In this document: in pieces, positions 1 to 7,802 of the stretch
How positions within the stretch are numbered: position 1 is the stretch's first letter
Layout: every line of letters begins with the position of its first letter
Virus record (IMG/VR): IMGVR_UViG_3300035670_000576
Span: 1 to 39,026 of that record
DNA from: a virus
Strand: one strand, 5' to 3'
Length of the DNA stretch: 39,026 bases
The notes under the pieces: model-generated
Told to the model about the DNA's origin: nothing
Database searches by the model: none
The model's input: the letters and a program-made list of their open reading frames with translations, nothing else
Program-made: the position numbers and the translations under genes

Positions 1-224
1 AACGAGGGTCGCTTCGACCGAGGAGAGCGTCAGATCGCGCTCGTCACCGCTGGAAGGCGTGGTGCCTTCGGAGAGGTTGGCGATAGCGCTGATGCTCGGA
101 TCGCTGAACCGGAAGAACCGGATCGTTTTGTTCCCACCCGTTTTGGTCGGGTAGGGGGTTTTCATGGCAAACTGCTCCATCTGGAGCAAGGGGAGCGCAC
201 GCTCCAGCAACGCCTTCGAGAAGT
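1..224. repeat. Left copy of terminal overlap (circular closure)
   Basis: These 224 bases match 38803-39026 over their whole length with six substitutions, at 100, 103, 104, 105, 115 and 127. The repeat lies inside the major capsid gene, and the coding sequence reads through the junction without a frameshift. All six differences are silent (Asp, Ser, Phe and Lys codons). A true packaged direct terminal repeat would be expected to be identical and is not usually placed inside a capsid gene, so I read this as assembly overlap of a circularly permuted or circularised genome. Confidence 0.9.
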
Positions 225-264
225 ACGTCTGGAACTGCGCGGTTACTGAACCAGTAGTGACCAT
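1..264 (-). CDS. Major capsid protein, N-terminal part (continues at the right end)
   Basis: This is the 5' part of the capsid gene, whose remainder is at 38047-39026. The ATG at 262-264 is preceded by an AAAGGAT ribosome site about 9 nt upstream. The protein starts MVTTGSVTAQFQTYFSKALL and runs straight into the reading frame at the far end of the window, giving about 339 residues after closure. This places the true start 18 residues before the internal start visible at 39012. The upstream scaffold gene ends at 288, leaving a short spacer with the ribosome site. The fold assignment (N4-gp56-type coat) is given under the right-end part. Confidence 0.88.
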   Translation of the reverse strand, partial: MVTTGSVTAQFQTYFSKALLERALPLLQMEQFAMKTPYPTKTGGNKTIRFFRFSDPSISAIANLSEGTTPSSGDERDLTLSSVEATLV

Positions 265-287
265 TTTAGTTATATCCTTTGTTGTGA

Positions 288-1253
288 CTAACCGTTCCGA
301 TCAACCTCGCCTGCCATCCTCATCAATTCACGTTCCTGCTCGTCTAGCGAGAGTTCGTGGAAAGCCTTGGTCTTGGCTGGCGCTGACGGCTGGCTGGAAG
401 CCGGGGTCGTCGCTTTTCTGAGTTGAGCGAGTTCTCGCTCATACTCTGCAACCTTCTTCTCCAAGTCGGAGGCGGCCTCCGCTTTCAATTTGACCTTGGC
501 GATACCCACCGCATCGTTGATCCCGTTGGGATAGTTGCGGAGGATCGCATGGTTCTGAAGCATTTCAGATACGGCCTTGTAGAGCTTGCTGCCGGAATCC
601 TTGAGTTCGGGATTGGCCTCAACCTCTTTAAGCAGATTTTCGTCCCAAGCCTTCTTTAGCTGTCCTTGGACCCTGGCTTGGCTTTCCTTCTGCTCTTCAG
701 CCTCGACTTCGGTGGCTTTTGTCTCAGCGAGCTTTGCAAGATCGTCGCGGCCTTCTTCACGATAGCTCTTTGCCGCCTCCCGGTAATCGTCCGCGCTAAA
801 GCGTCGATTTCCCGTTTTCGGCGTTTCAGAACCAGGCTGTGAAGTCTCCCGCTGGGCTTTCGCCTGTTCGATGGCTTCACGTTCTGCTTTGAGTCTTGCT
901 CTTTCCTCTTTGACATTTTCCCACTCTTTCTCAAGTCGAGAAAGCGATCTCTGGTATCGGGACGGCTTCTTTTCCTCGGAAGCCGACTCCGACTTGGTTT
1001 CATCAGGTTGCGTTGTTAAAGAACTTTTTGCCTCTTTGGATTTCTCCTCGGTGGCCGAAGCTTCACTCGAAGCCTCTTGTTTGACTTCGGCTTTTTCGTC
1101 AGTCGCGGGTTGCTGATCGGTATCTCCGCTGGAAGTTTCGTTTGTTTCCGCCTTCTCTTTCGGCTCATCCTCTGGGATCGTTTCCAATCCTGCATCGGCG
1201 GCAGCCGCAAGTTTCAGCATATCCAATTCCGTCACTTCTTTCGAATCGGCCAT
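288..1253 (-). CDS. Head scaffolding protein
   Basis: This 321-residue protein is very rich in Glu, Lys, Ser, Thr and Ala and almost free of hydrophobic core. Residues about 95-140 form a charged heptad-like helix (RLEKEWENVKEER and onward), and the N-terminal third is a low-complexity acidic region. It sits between the portal and the capsid gene, directly upstream of the capsid start, which is the usual place for a tailed-phage scaffold that templates procapsid assembly and is then removed. A ribosome site AAAGGG precedes the ATG at 1251-1253. The function rests on position and composition; no conserved motif was identified. Confidence 0.75.
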   Translation of the reverse strand: MADSKEVTELDMLKLAAAADAGLETIPEDEPKEKAETNETSSGDTDQQPATDEKAEVKQEASSEASATEEKSKEAKSSLTTQPDETKSESASEEKKPSRYQRSLSRLEKEWENVKEERARLKAEREAIEQAKAQRETSQPGSETPKTGNRRFSADDYREAAKSYREEGRDDLAKLAETKATEVEAEEQKESQARVQGQLKKAWDENLLKEVEANPELKDSGSKLYKAVSEMLQNHAILRNYPNGINDAVGIAKVKLKAEAASDLEKKVAEYERELAQLRKATTPASSQPSAPAKTKAFHELSLDEQERELMRMAGEVDRNG

Positions 1254-1314
1254 TTTGACCCTTTCTTACACCGCTTGCCGGGGAGTCATTCCGACAATAG
1301 GGCAATGAACGATT

Positions 1315-1629
1315 TTAATCTTCGGTCTCACCGCCATCGTTCAGGGTGGTGGCCGAGTTTAATTTTTGGGTTGAGAGCGATTCGAGAACCGCGACACAAC
1401 CTCTAAAACCTTTAGCATACCCACAAGCGTCTGCAAGTTTCTGGCCATCTTTCATTACAGCAGATGAGTTCTGGCGCAGGGTTAGGTTAAGCAGAATCAG
1501 GCTAATCCGCTTGCCGGTTGGCGTTCCCAAGAACGCAGTCCAAGCCTTCTCGTCCTCATCCTCCCACTTGGGTTCGTCTACCCACTCCTGGTTGCGGATG
1601 AAGGCTAGGATGGCTTTAAGCTTTCTCAT
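1315..1629 (-). CDS. Conserved phage protein of unknown function
   Basis: This 104-residue protein has an amphipathic, Trp- and acid-rich N-terminus (QEWVDEPKWEDEDEKAW) and a central LNLTLRQNSSAV segment. Its ATG overlaps the stop of the methyltransferase upstream (ATGA), so the two are probably translationally coupled. It lies between portal and scaffold, in the head-assembly block. I do not recognise a function. A 61-nt gap separates it from the scaffold start. Confidence 0.6.
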   Translation of the reverse strand: MRKLKAILAFIRNQEWVDEPKWEDEDEKAWTAFLGTPTGKRISLILLNLTLRQNSSAVMKDGQKLADACGYAKGFRGCVAVLESLSTQKLNSATTLNDGGETED

Positions 1630-2141
1630 AGTGCTACCGCCCAGCTATCCCCTTGGAATAGCTTGAAATCGACCTGCCCAATAGTCTCGGATAAAGCCTT
1701 CTGTACAGCCGGGAAGGACCAATCGTGGCCAGCCAAGACCCCGCCTTTACGCAGTTTCGGCTTCCACCCTTGGATGTCTGCCACAACCGCTTCATACCTG
1801 TGATCGCCATCAACATAGATTAGATCCAACGATTCATCGCCAACAAACTCCAGGGCGTCAAGGCTTTTTCTTTGTATGGAAGAAACATTTCCAAGACACA
1901 TGGTTCTGTCCTGAAAAGCCCTAAAAACAAACTTCATGGGACACTGGTGGCTCGCAACGTCATTCAGGTCGTAGCCGTTGATCCAAGGATCGACCGCCAA
2001 GACCTCCTTGAAGTACTTAGCAATAACCTCGGTGCCTTCACCGCTATACGCCCCGATCTCCACGGCCTTGCCGTTTGCGCCTAGCCCATTCGCCCACTGG
2101 CAAAGCTTGGCCAACCCTTCCTGCTGGAAGGGCGGTCGCAT
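1626..2141 (-). CDS. Class I SAM-dependent methyltransferase (Methyltransf_24-like)
   Basis: This 171-residue protein carries a Rossmann methyltransferase pattern: VEIGAYSGEGT (residues 27-37) is the glycine-rich SAM loop, LAVDPW the acidic strand-2 end, and LIYVDGDHRYEAVVAD with GGVLAGHDW the later motifs of the family found near glycosylation genes. The substrate is unknown. Its location is unusual, inserted between portal and scaffold genes in the virion block, so it may methylate a virion protein, a glycan or DNA. It starts 12 nt after the portal stop with no clear ribosome site. It is short but covers all core motifs. Confidence 0.75.
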   Translation of the reverse strand: MRPPFQQEGLAKLCQWANGLGANGKAVEIGAYSGEGTEVIAKYFKEVLAVDPWINGYDLNDVASHQCPMKFVFRAFQDRTMCLGNVSSIQRKSLDALEFVGDESLDLIYVDGDHRYEAVVADIQGWKPKLRKGGVLAGHDWSFPAVQKALSETIGQVDFKLFQGDSWAVAL

Positions 2142-2152
2142 TACGGGGACTT

Positions 2153-4039
2153 TCAGGCAGCCGTCGCCAGTGCGGGGCTGGTCGGACCTTCCGTCGCTGG
2201 CATGGGCGCTCCGCCCTGTGCCTGACGCATTTCCTGTTTGGCCGCATCACGAAGCTGTTTCTGGATGGCGCGGGAGGTGTTGGGATCAACCTGTTCCAAC
2301 GCCTGCAAGTGCTGCTGGAGGTGGGCCATGAGTACCTGCATGGCGGATTGATCGACGGGTTGCTGGCGCATCTGCGCCGCCTGGTTGAATTGAAAGAGAA
2401 CCTGAATATGGATCTTGTGATCGTCGGTCGGCTTGATCTGGACGGGGAAGCCAGTGGCAAGCATGGTCGCAATCTCCATCGCCTGATCCTCGGCCTGATC
2501 TCCCATGCCAGCCTGCGGGTCTTGGAACAGGCGACGAACCAGCGAAGGATCGTCCTGCTCGATGACCGACTTGACCAGTTCGCCTTGGTTGACGAAGGGA
2601 TTACCCTGGAACATCTGCATACGGGCGACTGCCTTCTGGAGCGAGAACTGGCGGTTGATAAAGTCCAACCCGCCCTTCGGCTCAATCGAGTACTCCTCGT
2701 GGATACCCTCGGGCGGCATCGCACCGGTCTCCTCGGCGTAGCGGAACATAAGGTCACGCTTGTTGTACTGGACGTAGAGCGACCAGCACTGCTTGAAGAG
2801 ATGGGACAGCCCCATCCTGAAAATTCGGTTACGAAGGTCGCCGGAAGCCGCAGCCTGCGCCTGCACCGCCGCAATCTCGGTGGCGGTCTTGCGGTCGGAA
2901 ATCTGGTATTGCGAACCGGCACCAAAGTCAGGATTACCCATGCGGGCTTCGGCCAACATCCGCTCCTCCAGCATCAAGCGCTGGAAGTCGAAGGGCGGTT
3001 GGCTGAACTGCACCGGCTTGAGGCCCTGCGGGAGGATCTGGCCAGGTTGCATCTTCAGGTTGGCGGTGTTGAGGCTGACAGGATTCTGCGCCTCGAAAAC
3101 GGGTCGGTTGGCCAGTTCGACGTAATCGCTCAGACTATTTTTCAGTTTATTGAGCAGATTCTCTCCAGGGAGGAGAATTTCTGCAACTCCCCGTGGACTG
3201 TACCAACCGCCCCCTGTGACTTCATAGGGGAAATCAACAAAAGGAGGTTCGCCGTGTTTATAGGGAAGGATGAACGGTTTCCTTACATCTTCGGTGACAA
3301 CCAGCGGACTATAAGTCTCGACCTTCCATCCGTCCTCGGAAGGCGTGTACATCTCCCAAAGAATGATGCGATCATTCTCAGCCTCCTGGGTAATCCCCTC
3401 ACGGCGGTAAATCTCATCCTGAATTTCACTTCGTAAGCCCACCGATTTGGAGGGCTTACCTGAAATGATCTTGATGAAGTTCTCGTCCTGCTTGTAGAGG
3501 GGATTAGCCTTATAGGAATCGACGCTCGTTGAGATGATGTGAACAATGAAATCGGCATCCTTAAATTCCTTGGTGTACGAAGGTACGATAATATGGAAGG
3601 GATCAATCGCCTCGAAGTCAATGCGCTTCTTGTCCTCGTTCCATATCACCTTGGCGACGCCACGCCCATAGAGCAGGATGTGGTCGATGACGGAAACAAT
3701 CTCCTTCTGGAAATTGGACTTCTCGCGCATCTGGTAGTCGAACCAACGCTCGGCTGAAACGGTCAGCGGGGTCAACTGCTGGCGCATCGGTACGAAGCTG
3801 GAAAGGATGTCGTTGCCGATGGCGGAATTGACGAAGGAGGGCTTGAGCTTCTCAATGGCCGTGTCGATTAACTGGACGTGCAGGTCGGCGGCAGTCGGCC
3901 AAGGCTTGACCTTGCGGCGCACGCCAAAGTAGCGGGCCTGGTAAAACAGCCGTTGACGGTTCTCCCAGGTCTCGCGCTGGTTGAGGGCTTCGATGATCCT
4001 GACATAGTAATCGTTACGGCGTGTGTCTTTGGCGTTCAT
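2153..4039 (-). CDS. Portal protein
   Basis: This 628-residue protein forms the DNA entry ring at one capsid vertex. Its N-terminal half has the layout of podovirus portals (WPTAADLHVQLIDTAIEKL, then a wing region with DHILLYGRGVAKVIW and EAIDPFHIIVPS). The C-terminal part is Gln-rich and helical (QAQAAASGDLRNRIF, then a Met/Gln-rich tail from about residue 560), as expected for a portal barrel/crown. It lies downstream of terminase and lysis genes and upstream of the scaffold, the canonical order. The start overlaps the lipoprotein stop (ATGA) and has GGAGCGAGAG upstream. The long antisense reading frame here is a shadow. Confidence 0.88.
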   Translation of the reverse strand: MNAKDTRRNDYYVRIIEALNQRETWENRQRLFYQARYFGVRRKVKPWPTAADLHVQLIDTAIEKLKPSFVNSAIGNDILSSFVPMRQQLTPLTVSAERWFDYQMREKSNFQKEIVSVIDHILLYGRGVAKVIWNEDKKRIDFEAIDPFHIIVPSYTKEFKDADFIVHIISTSVDSYKANPLYKQDENFIKIISGKPSKSVGLRSEIQDEIYRREGITQEAENDRIILWEMYTPSEDGWKVETYSPLVVTEDVRKPFILPYKHGEPPFVDFPYEVTGGGWYSPRGVAEILLPGENLLNKLKNSLSDYVELANRPVFEAQNPVSLNTANLKMQPGQILPQGLKPVQFSQPPFDFQRLMLEERMLAEARMGNPDFGAGSQYQISDRKTATEIAAVQAQAAASGDLRNRIFRMGLSHLFKQCWSLYVQYNKRDLMFRYAEETGAMPPEGIHEEYSIEPKGGLDFINRQFSLQKAVARMQMFQGNPFVNQGELVKSVIEQDDPSLVRRLFQDPQAGMGDQAEDQAMEIATMLATGFPVQIKPTDDHKIHIQVLFQFNQAAQMRQQPVDQSAMQVLMAHLQQHLQALEQVDPNTSRAIQKQLRDAAKQEMRQAQGGAPMPATEGPTSPALATAA

Positions 4040-4284
4040 TTCTCTCGCTCCCTGTTCAGTTCAAATTGAAAATCGTTGACATAATGCAAAGCACGTTTTG
4101 CCCATGCGCGGACGGCAGGAGAAGAATCGCGTACAGCAGGGTAGTTCTCATCGCGCATCAGAGCCTCAACGGCCCCGGTCGTGTTTGTTGTCGGGGTCGT
4201 CGTGGCGCACCCACCAAGCAACAGTCCCAAGATCCCGATCAATGGAATCACGGTTGTTGCGCCACTCGCCTTCGGCGCGGTCAA
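4036..4284 (-). CDS. Outer-membrane lipoprotein, probable o-spanin (Rz1-like)
   Basis: The protein has a short N-terminus, a hydrophobic stretch (VIPLIGILGLL) and the lipobox LLGGC followed by ATTTPTTNTT, a clear lipoprotein signal. From the chosen TTG start (4284) it is 82 residues with the acylated Cys at 26; a GTG at 4251 would give 71 residues. The TTG has a purine-rich GGAAAGAGAAACGC upstream, the GTG has none. Most of the signal region is read from inside the neighbouring membrane-protein gene in another frame, the nested arrangement typical of Rz/Rz1 spanins. It lies next to the holin. Its role would be disrupting the outer membrane at lysis. Confidence 0.7.
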   Translation of the reverse strand: MTAPKASGATTVIPLIGILGLLLGGCATTTPTTNTTGAVEALMRDENYPAVRDSSPAVRAWAKRALHYVNDFQFELNREREK

Positions 4285-4354
4285 TGCGTTTCTCTTTCCA
4301 GCCGGGAATGAGGCGAAGGATCGACGCGATGATGTTAAGAATCGCACCGATCAC
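4166..4354 (-). CDS. Small membrane protein, candidate i-spanin
   Basis: The GTG start gives a 62-residue protein with an N-terminal hydrophobic helix (residues 2-18, IGAILNIIASILRLIPG) followed by a strongly charged tail (WKEKRIDRAEGEWRNN). The topology suits an inner-membrane spanin partner, and the overlap with the lipoprotein gene in a second frame supports this. It is much shorter than a classical Rz protein (about 150 residues), so the assignment is tentative. It starts only 7 nt after the holin stop; no strong ribosome site is visible, suggesting coupling. Confidence 0.5.
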   Translation of the reverse strand: MIGAILNIIASILRLIPGWKEKRIDRAEGEWRNNRDSIDRDLGTVAWWVRHDDPDNKHDRGR

Positions 4355-4360
4355 TTAAAG

Positions 4361-4531
4361 TTATTTGATGTGAAGCCCGAGCGTCTTTAGGAAGTTGACA
4401 ACCTTCTCCAGCGCCGAATCGTCGGCGGGGGTCGGGGTCAGCTTCACGATGATGCGGGCGGCAAGCACGATGCCACCCAGGGCGGCAACAATCTCGGTCC
4501 AATTAGCAGTGATCCAGTTCCAGATATTCAT
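4361..4531 (-). CDS. Holin-like single-TM protein
   Basis: This 56-residue protein begins MNIWNWITANWTEIVAALGG and has one hydrophobic helix (about residues 11-29, EIVAALGGIVLAARIIV), then a short polar linker with TPTPADD and an amphipathic C-terminal helix ending LGLHIK. The layout matches small phage holins or holin-like proteins that permeabilise the inner membrane at lysis. The ATG has a perfect GGAGGTTAAT site and lies 1 nt from the terminase stop. With the spanin-like genes next to it, it forms a compact lysis cassette; no endolysin is encoded beside it. Confidence 0.65.
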   Translation of the reverse strand: MNIWNWITANWTEIVAALGGIVLAARIIVKLTPTPADDSALEKVVNFLKTLGLHIK

Positions 4532-4532
4532 A

Positions 4533-5969
4533 TTAACCTCCTGCGTCGAAGCCAGCCATAACGGGATCGCTCGATTCCATCAGGGCTTGCAATGACCTCC
4601 ACGTTGGCTTCTCCACCGGAAAGGTCAAGTCGAAACTGATATTACCACCATCAAGGCAGAGGGCAAGGGCATCGGCTCGGTCGGGAGAGGCGAGTCCCCT
4701 GGAGCGCATGGAGTCCTTGGACTCGACTCCCAGCTTGCCCTTGGAGTTGACAAGACTACGGCGGCAGGTCAGTTGCGCCGTCAGTTCGTCGTCTTCGGGC
4801 ATTATGATCTCAGCCGCCTCGATCTTCTTGGCCATACCGTACCACATCTCGGCAGCGCGATTGGTATAGGCATCGGCGTCGTAGGCGGTAGATCCAAAGT
4901 TGACCCGCTGCACCTCCCAGCCCGCCTCGGCTAGGGCATCGCACATGGGCATACCCAGGCCGCTGGCGTCGGCATAGATGTCTTCGGGCTTAAGCCCGTG
5001 CTTCTTAAACTCGACGATGAAACGGCCTACAGCAGACATGGTATCCCTTTCGCGCCATGCGGTGATGGGCAGAACCTTATTGCCATCCCTTACACAAAGC
5101 ACGTTGCAGTCGCCGCCAGCCGCAAAGTCAACGCCTGCTATCTTGGTTCCGGGCTTGAAATCGGGCGGGCTGGTAAGGCAGTTCTGAAGCTGGTTCAGGT
5201 TAATAATCAGGCTCTCGTTGCCTATGTCCACAAACTCGCCATAGATCATGGAGCGGGTCAGGGGGTGCTTCTCGCCGTACCGCTGGATAACCTCGTCAAT
5301 CTGCTTCTGGGTAATATGGGGGCAGTCAAAGGCGGTTACGGCATGACGCTTCCACATATCCGCCTCCTTGGTGAAGGCGCGATAGAAGGCACCGCTGCTA
5401 CCCCCCGGACTTGAGGCGATTAGCAGTCGCGTTGGTTGGCACCGACTGATTGCCTCGAAGAGGGGGTCGGCAACGGTCTTGGCTTCGTCCACCACCATAA
5501 GCAATGGCGCAGTTTCGTGGTTCTCGGCGTGCCAGCCTTCGGCACGGCCAGGATCGGTCGCAGAATAGCCTATAATGCGCGATGTGTTGCCGTTGGGGTG
5601 CAGATAGCGGATCTCGCCGGATGTGACCTCCCAAGGGCCGCCTAGCTTGGCGATGTGGGAGCGGAGGCTAGGCCAAAGCTGTGACTCGACTTGGCGGAAG
5701 ACGCCTGCGGTTGTGACGGCGACGGAACGCTGATAGACCAGCGCGTGCCATATCAAAACGCCTGAAATTACCGTGGAAGTCTTGCCGGAACCGTTGGCGG
5801 CGCGTAGGGCGACTCTGGCGTCTACTGGCTCAATATCTGACAATACATCCTTTTGCCATTTGTAGAGATTGATGCCCAATACCTTATCTGCGAAATACGC
5901 AGGGTTTAGCAGTTGTTCTAAAACTTCTTCAGGAGCCTTTTGAGCGGACTTGGGAACTCGTCTTGCCAT
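4533..5969 (-). CDS. Terminase large subunit
   Basis: This 478-residue protein is the packaging motor ATPase and headful nuclease. The Walker A is ANGSGKT (58-64) and the Walker B VVDEAK (159-164), followed by a coupling-motif-like SSPGG (187-191). The RNase H-like nuclease domain shows acidic residues in GVDFAAGGD (Asp281), YADASG (Asp334) and SPDRAD (Asp430, Asp433). Length and motif order are normal for the family. The gene lies just downstream of the small subunit and upstream of holin and portal. A classic nuclease set and the lack of identical terminal repeats would fit headful packaging, which is an inference. Confidence 0.93.
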   Translation of the reverse strand: MARRVPKSAQKAPEEVLEQLLNPAYFADKVLGINLYKWQKDVLSDIEPVDARVALRAANGSGKTSTVISGVLIWHALVYQRSVAVTTAGVFRQVESQLWPSLRSHIAKLGGPWEVTSGEIRYLHPNGNTSRIIGYSATDPGRAEGWHAENHETAPLLMVVDEAKTVADPLFEAISRCQPTRLLIASSPGGSSGAFYRAFTKEADMWKRHAVTAFDCPHITQKQIDEVIQRYGEKHPLTRSMIYGEFVDIGNESLIINLNQLQNCLTSPPDFKPGTKIAGVDFAAGGDCNVLCVRDGNKVLPITAWRERDTMSAVGRFIVEFKKHGLKPEDIYADASGLGMPMCDALAEAGWEVQRVNFGSTAYDADAYTNRAAEMWYGMAKKIEAAEIIMPEDDELTAQLTCRRSLVNSKGKLGVESKDSMRSRGLASPDRADALALCLDGGNISFDLTFPVEKPTWRSLQALMESSDPVMAGFDAGG

Positions 5970-6008
5970 AACCTCTTTTTATTTTGTGGCGCAATTATTT
6001 GGGGGGTA

Positions 6009-6674
6009 TTATGCGTGTGAATCGGTGGCGGGGGGCGTAGGGGGAGGGGTGTCGTGTAGGGGATACTTTGCGAGGCTTTCTGCCCTTGGTTTCCTTGTTT
6101 TAATTCTGCGTTTCCTACCAAGTCCATTTTTTTGACTTGCAACTTGTTGATCATCAGCATTAGTCGCACAACAAATAGTGTACTTACTTTGGTTTGACAA
6201 TGTATTTACATCGTTATTTTCTAATGCCTTAACTTCTTTTGCCTCAATCACTTGAGCTTTCTTTTCCGCCCGGCGGGATGCCAAGCCAGCGAGGAGGGCG
6301 GCGAATGATCCGTTGACTCCGTGAGTCACGGAAGTATCTACTGATAAACGACTTGAGGGAGCCGCATATCCGCAAGTACGCTCTAAAATCCATGCACGAG
6401 CTTGCCATGATTTTTCTCCCGCATCATATACGGATTTTAACAGAGACATTTCATAGCTTTTTCGTGCTGTCTCGACTTTCTGGCCAAAACTAGGCCTTCT
6501 CTGAATCCATGTTCTAATTGTCGAAGGATTCACGCCAACCAACGCACCAGCTTTCTCAATGGTGAAGCCATTCCCACAAGCTTCTAGGATCTTCTGCTCT
6601 ATCTCTGGCGAGAATGCCACCTTCCCATTCTTCGATTTTTCGGGCAGATTTTCGGGCGGGTTTTCCACGGACAC
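6009..6674 (-). CDS. Terminase small subunit (putative)
   Basis: This 221-residue protein starts at GTG (6672-6674). Residues about 17-65 form a helix-turn-helix (SPEIEQKILEACGNGFTIEKA and GVNPSTIRTWIQRR), followed by a helical oligomerisation-like segment ending in RAWILERTCGYAAPSS. The C-terminal third is basic and low-complexity, ending in a Pro/Thr-rich tail. DNA-binding plus position directly before the large terminase indicates the small subunit that recognises the packaging site. It is the first gene of the leftward late block. A TATGCT box sits 5 nt before the GTG and no Shine-Dalgarno is present, suggesting a leaderless message. Confidence 0.75.
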   Translation of the reverse strand: MSVENPPENLPEKSKNGKVAFSPEIEQKILEACGNGFTIEKAGALVGVNPSTIRTWIQRRPSFGQKVETARKSYEMSLLKSVYDAGEKSWQARAWILERTCGYAAPSSRLSVDTSVTHGVNGSFAALLAGLASRRAEKKAQVIEAKEVKALENNDVNTLSNQSKYTICCATNADDQQVASQKNGLGRKRRIKTRKPRAESLAKYPLHDTPPPTPPATDSHA

Positions 6675-6679
6675 AATCT

Positions 6680-6685
6680 AGCATA
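6680..6685 (-). promoter_or_regulatory. -10 box of leftward late promoter (tentative)
   Basis: The minus strand reads TATGCT, then 5 nt, then the GTG of the small terminase. Upstream is an AT-rich stretch (6686-6705) without a good -35 hexamer. The spacing would place transcription start at about the start codon. The call relies on the absence of a ribosome site and on similar spacing at four other unit starts. Confidence 0.4.
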
Positions 6686-6705
6686 AAAATAAATTTAAAA
6701 TAATG

Positions 6706-6733
6706 TTGACATATTCCAAGCAGGTAGCACAAT
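6706..6733 (+). promoter_or_regulatory. Promoter of the rightward small-gene operon
   Basis: A consensus TTGACA (6706-6711) is followed by a 16-nt spacer and CACAAT (6728-6733, four of six matches to TATAAT). The first ATG is at 6740, just 6 nt after the -10 box, and no Shine-Dalgarno lies between, so the transcript is probably leaderless. This promoter is back-to-back with the late leftward one. Confidence 0.6.
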
Positions 6734-6739
6734 GGCCGT

Positions 6740-6994
6740 ATGCAAAACACACGCACACCCAAACTGGCCGACTTCTTAGAAGTCGGGGAAACCTACACAA
6801 TGTTTAAACCCGACAACTCGATCAGTACGATTTTAGTAAAAGATCATATTGTCGTGGATCGTGGATTCACGGCGGCTTCGATCTATCTGATCGAAACCAA
6901 GTCGGGAAATTGTTTTATGGTTGTCCGCAAAAAGAAAAACGAGTTTCTGGACACAACTGGAAACGCATTTGCGTTTATTTCAAAGGGAGAATAA
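6740..6994 (+). CDS. Small early protein, unknown function
   Basis: First gene of the rightward operon, 84 residues. It looks like a small beta-rich domain: a hydrophobic strand pattern (YTMFKPDNSISTILVKDHIVV) then YLIETKSGNCFMVVRKKK. No signal peptide or membrane helix is visible. I do not recognise a family. The position immediately after a strong -35 and divergent from the late block suggests early host-interaction functions for the operon, which is inference. Its ATG is probably read from a leaderless mRNA. Confidence 0.65.
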   Translation: MQNTRTPKLADFLEVGETYTMFKPDNSISTILVKDHIVVDRGFTAASIYLIETKSGNCFMVVRKKKNEFLDTTGNAFAFISKGE

Positions 6995-6996
6995 GA

Positions 6997-7266
6997 ATGA
7001 GCGACAAACTTACGATAATTAGCGAAAGGACCTTCACTATACCCAAGGTGGATTTTAAACAAATTGATGGAAAGTGGCTTTGGGTAATAAAGGGAGGCTA
7101 TTCGTATGGCAAAAAACAGATTATCCAAAAACTCCTGGAAATCGTTAGAACAGATAGAAGTTTTTGGATGACCGCTGGTGACTCAGAGGGAAGATTTGGT
7201 TCGAACCCGGAACTGGTTTGCCAATACAATGCCTTGGAAGAATTTTTGAAATCACTAGATGACTAG
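6997..7266 (+). CDS. Small phage protein, unknown function
   Basis: This 89-residue protein starts at the ATG at 6997, chosen because AAAGGGAGAATAAG lies just upstream; an upstream in-frame start at 6910 would overlap the previous gene deeply. It contains basic and aromatic segments (KWLWVIKGGYSYGKKQII) and an acidic C-terminus ending LEEFLKSLDD. It follows the previous gene by 2 nt. No family recognised. Confidence 0.65.
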   Translation: MSDKLTIISERTFTIPKVDFKQIDGKWLWVIKGGYSYGKKQIIQKLLEIVRTDRSFWMTAGDSEGRFGSNPELVCQYNALEEFLKSLDD

Positions 7267-7305
7267 TGGTCAAAAACCAAAACCAAGAGAAAGGAAACAC
7301 ACACA

Positions 7306-7674
7306 ATGACAACAACGGAAACTAAAACCAAACACGACAATGGCTTGGCCGATATGGTGCAACATATCGCCGACACCATCAACAGCGGAGAATATGAACC
7401 CAAGGGAGAAAATGGCTGTGAGGCTTACGATTACTTGAGCGATGCCCTCGATTTTCGATGGATTGTGCAGAATGATCTTGAGTTTATCGGTGCAAGGGTT
7501 TTGGTTGCTTTTGGCGGTCCGAACATATGGATCGACACAACCACGCAAAAAGTCGAAGGATATTGGTGGGGAAATTGCGCTGAAGCGTCTTACCACAAAG
7601 ATCCGATGGGCTTAAATGATGCCCTCGAGGATCTTTACCGCTCACGACTCGATGAGGCAAAAAGGCGGAAATGA
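7306..7674 (+). CDS. Small phage protein, unknown function
   Basis: A soluble, acidic 122-residue protein preceded by GAGAAAGGAAACACACACA, the leader type repeated before several genes of this operon. The middle reads GCEAYDYLSDALDFRWIVQNDLEF and then a strand-like RVLVAFGGPNIWIDT; the fold looks alpha/beta. Its stop overlaps the next ATG (ATGA). The DALDF...W...GGPNIWID pattern is reminiscent of small phage or plasmid accessory proteins, but I cannot assign a function. Confidence 0.7.
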   Translation: MTTTETKTKHDNGLADMVQHIADTINSGEYEPKGENGCEAYDYLSDALDFRWIVQNDLEFIGARVLVAFGGPNIWIDTTTQKVEGYWWGNCAEASYHKDPMGLNDALEDLYRSRLDEAKRRK

Positions 7675-7802
7675 TCTGTTTCTGCATATACAGCCGAGCC
7701 GGCTCCTTCCTCCTCCGCTTCGAATCGTATGAACGTGCCGAGGCTTGGAGGAGGGAAAGAGGGGTTGAAAATTACACAATACGAAAGGAGGTGTGGAGAT
7801 GA
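7671..7802 (+). CDS. Micro-protein (43 residues), unknown
   Basis: The ATG overlaps the preceding stop (ATGA) and the gene ends in another ATGA overlap with the next, so three genes are tightly coupled. The protein starts MICFCIYSRAGSFLLRFESY and then becomes Arg/Glu-rich (ERAEAWRRERG). The overlapping starts support translation; no function is evident. Confidence 0.5.
   Translation: MICFCIYSRAGSFLLRFESYERAEAWRRERGVENYTIRKEVWR

Noticed and set aside
2075-3436. 453-residue plus-strand frame
   Set aside because: Lies antisense inside the well-supported portal gene; a composition shadow without a ribosome site.
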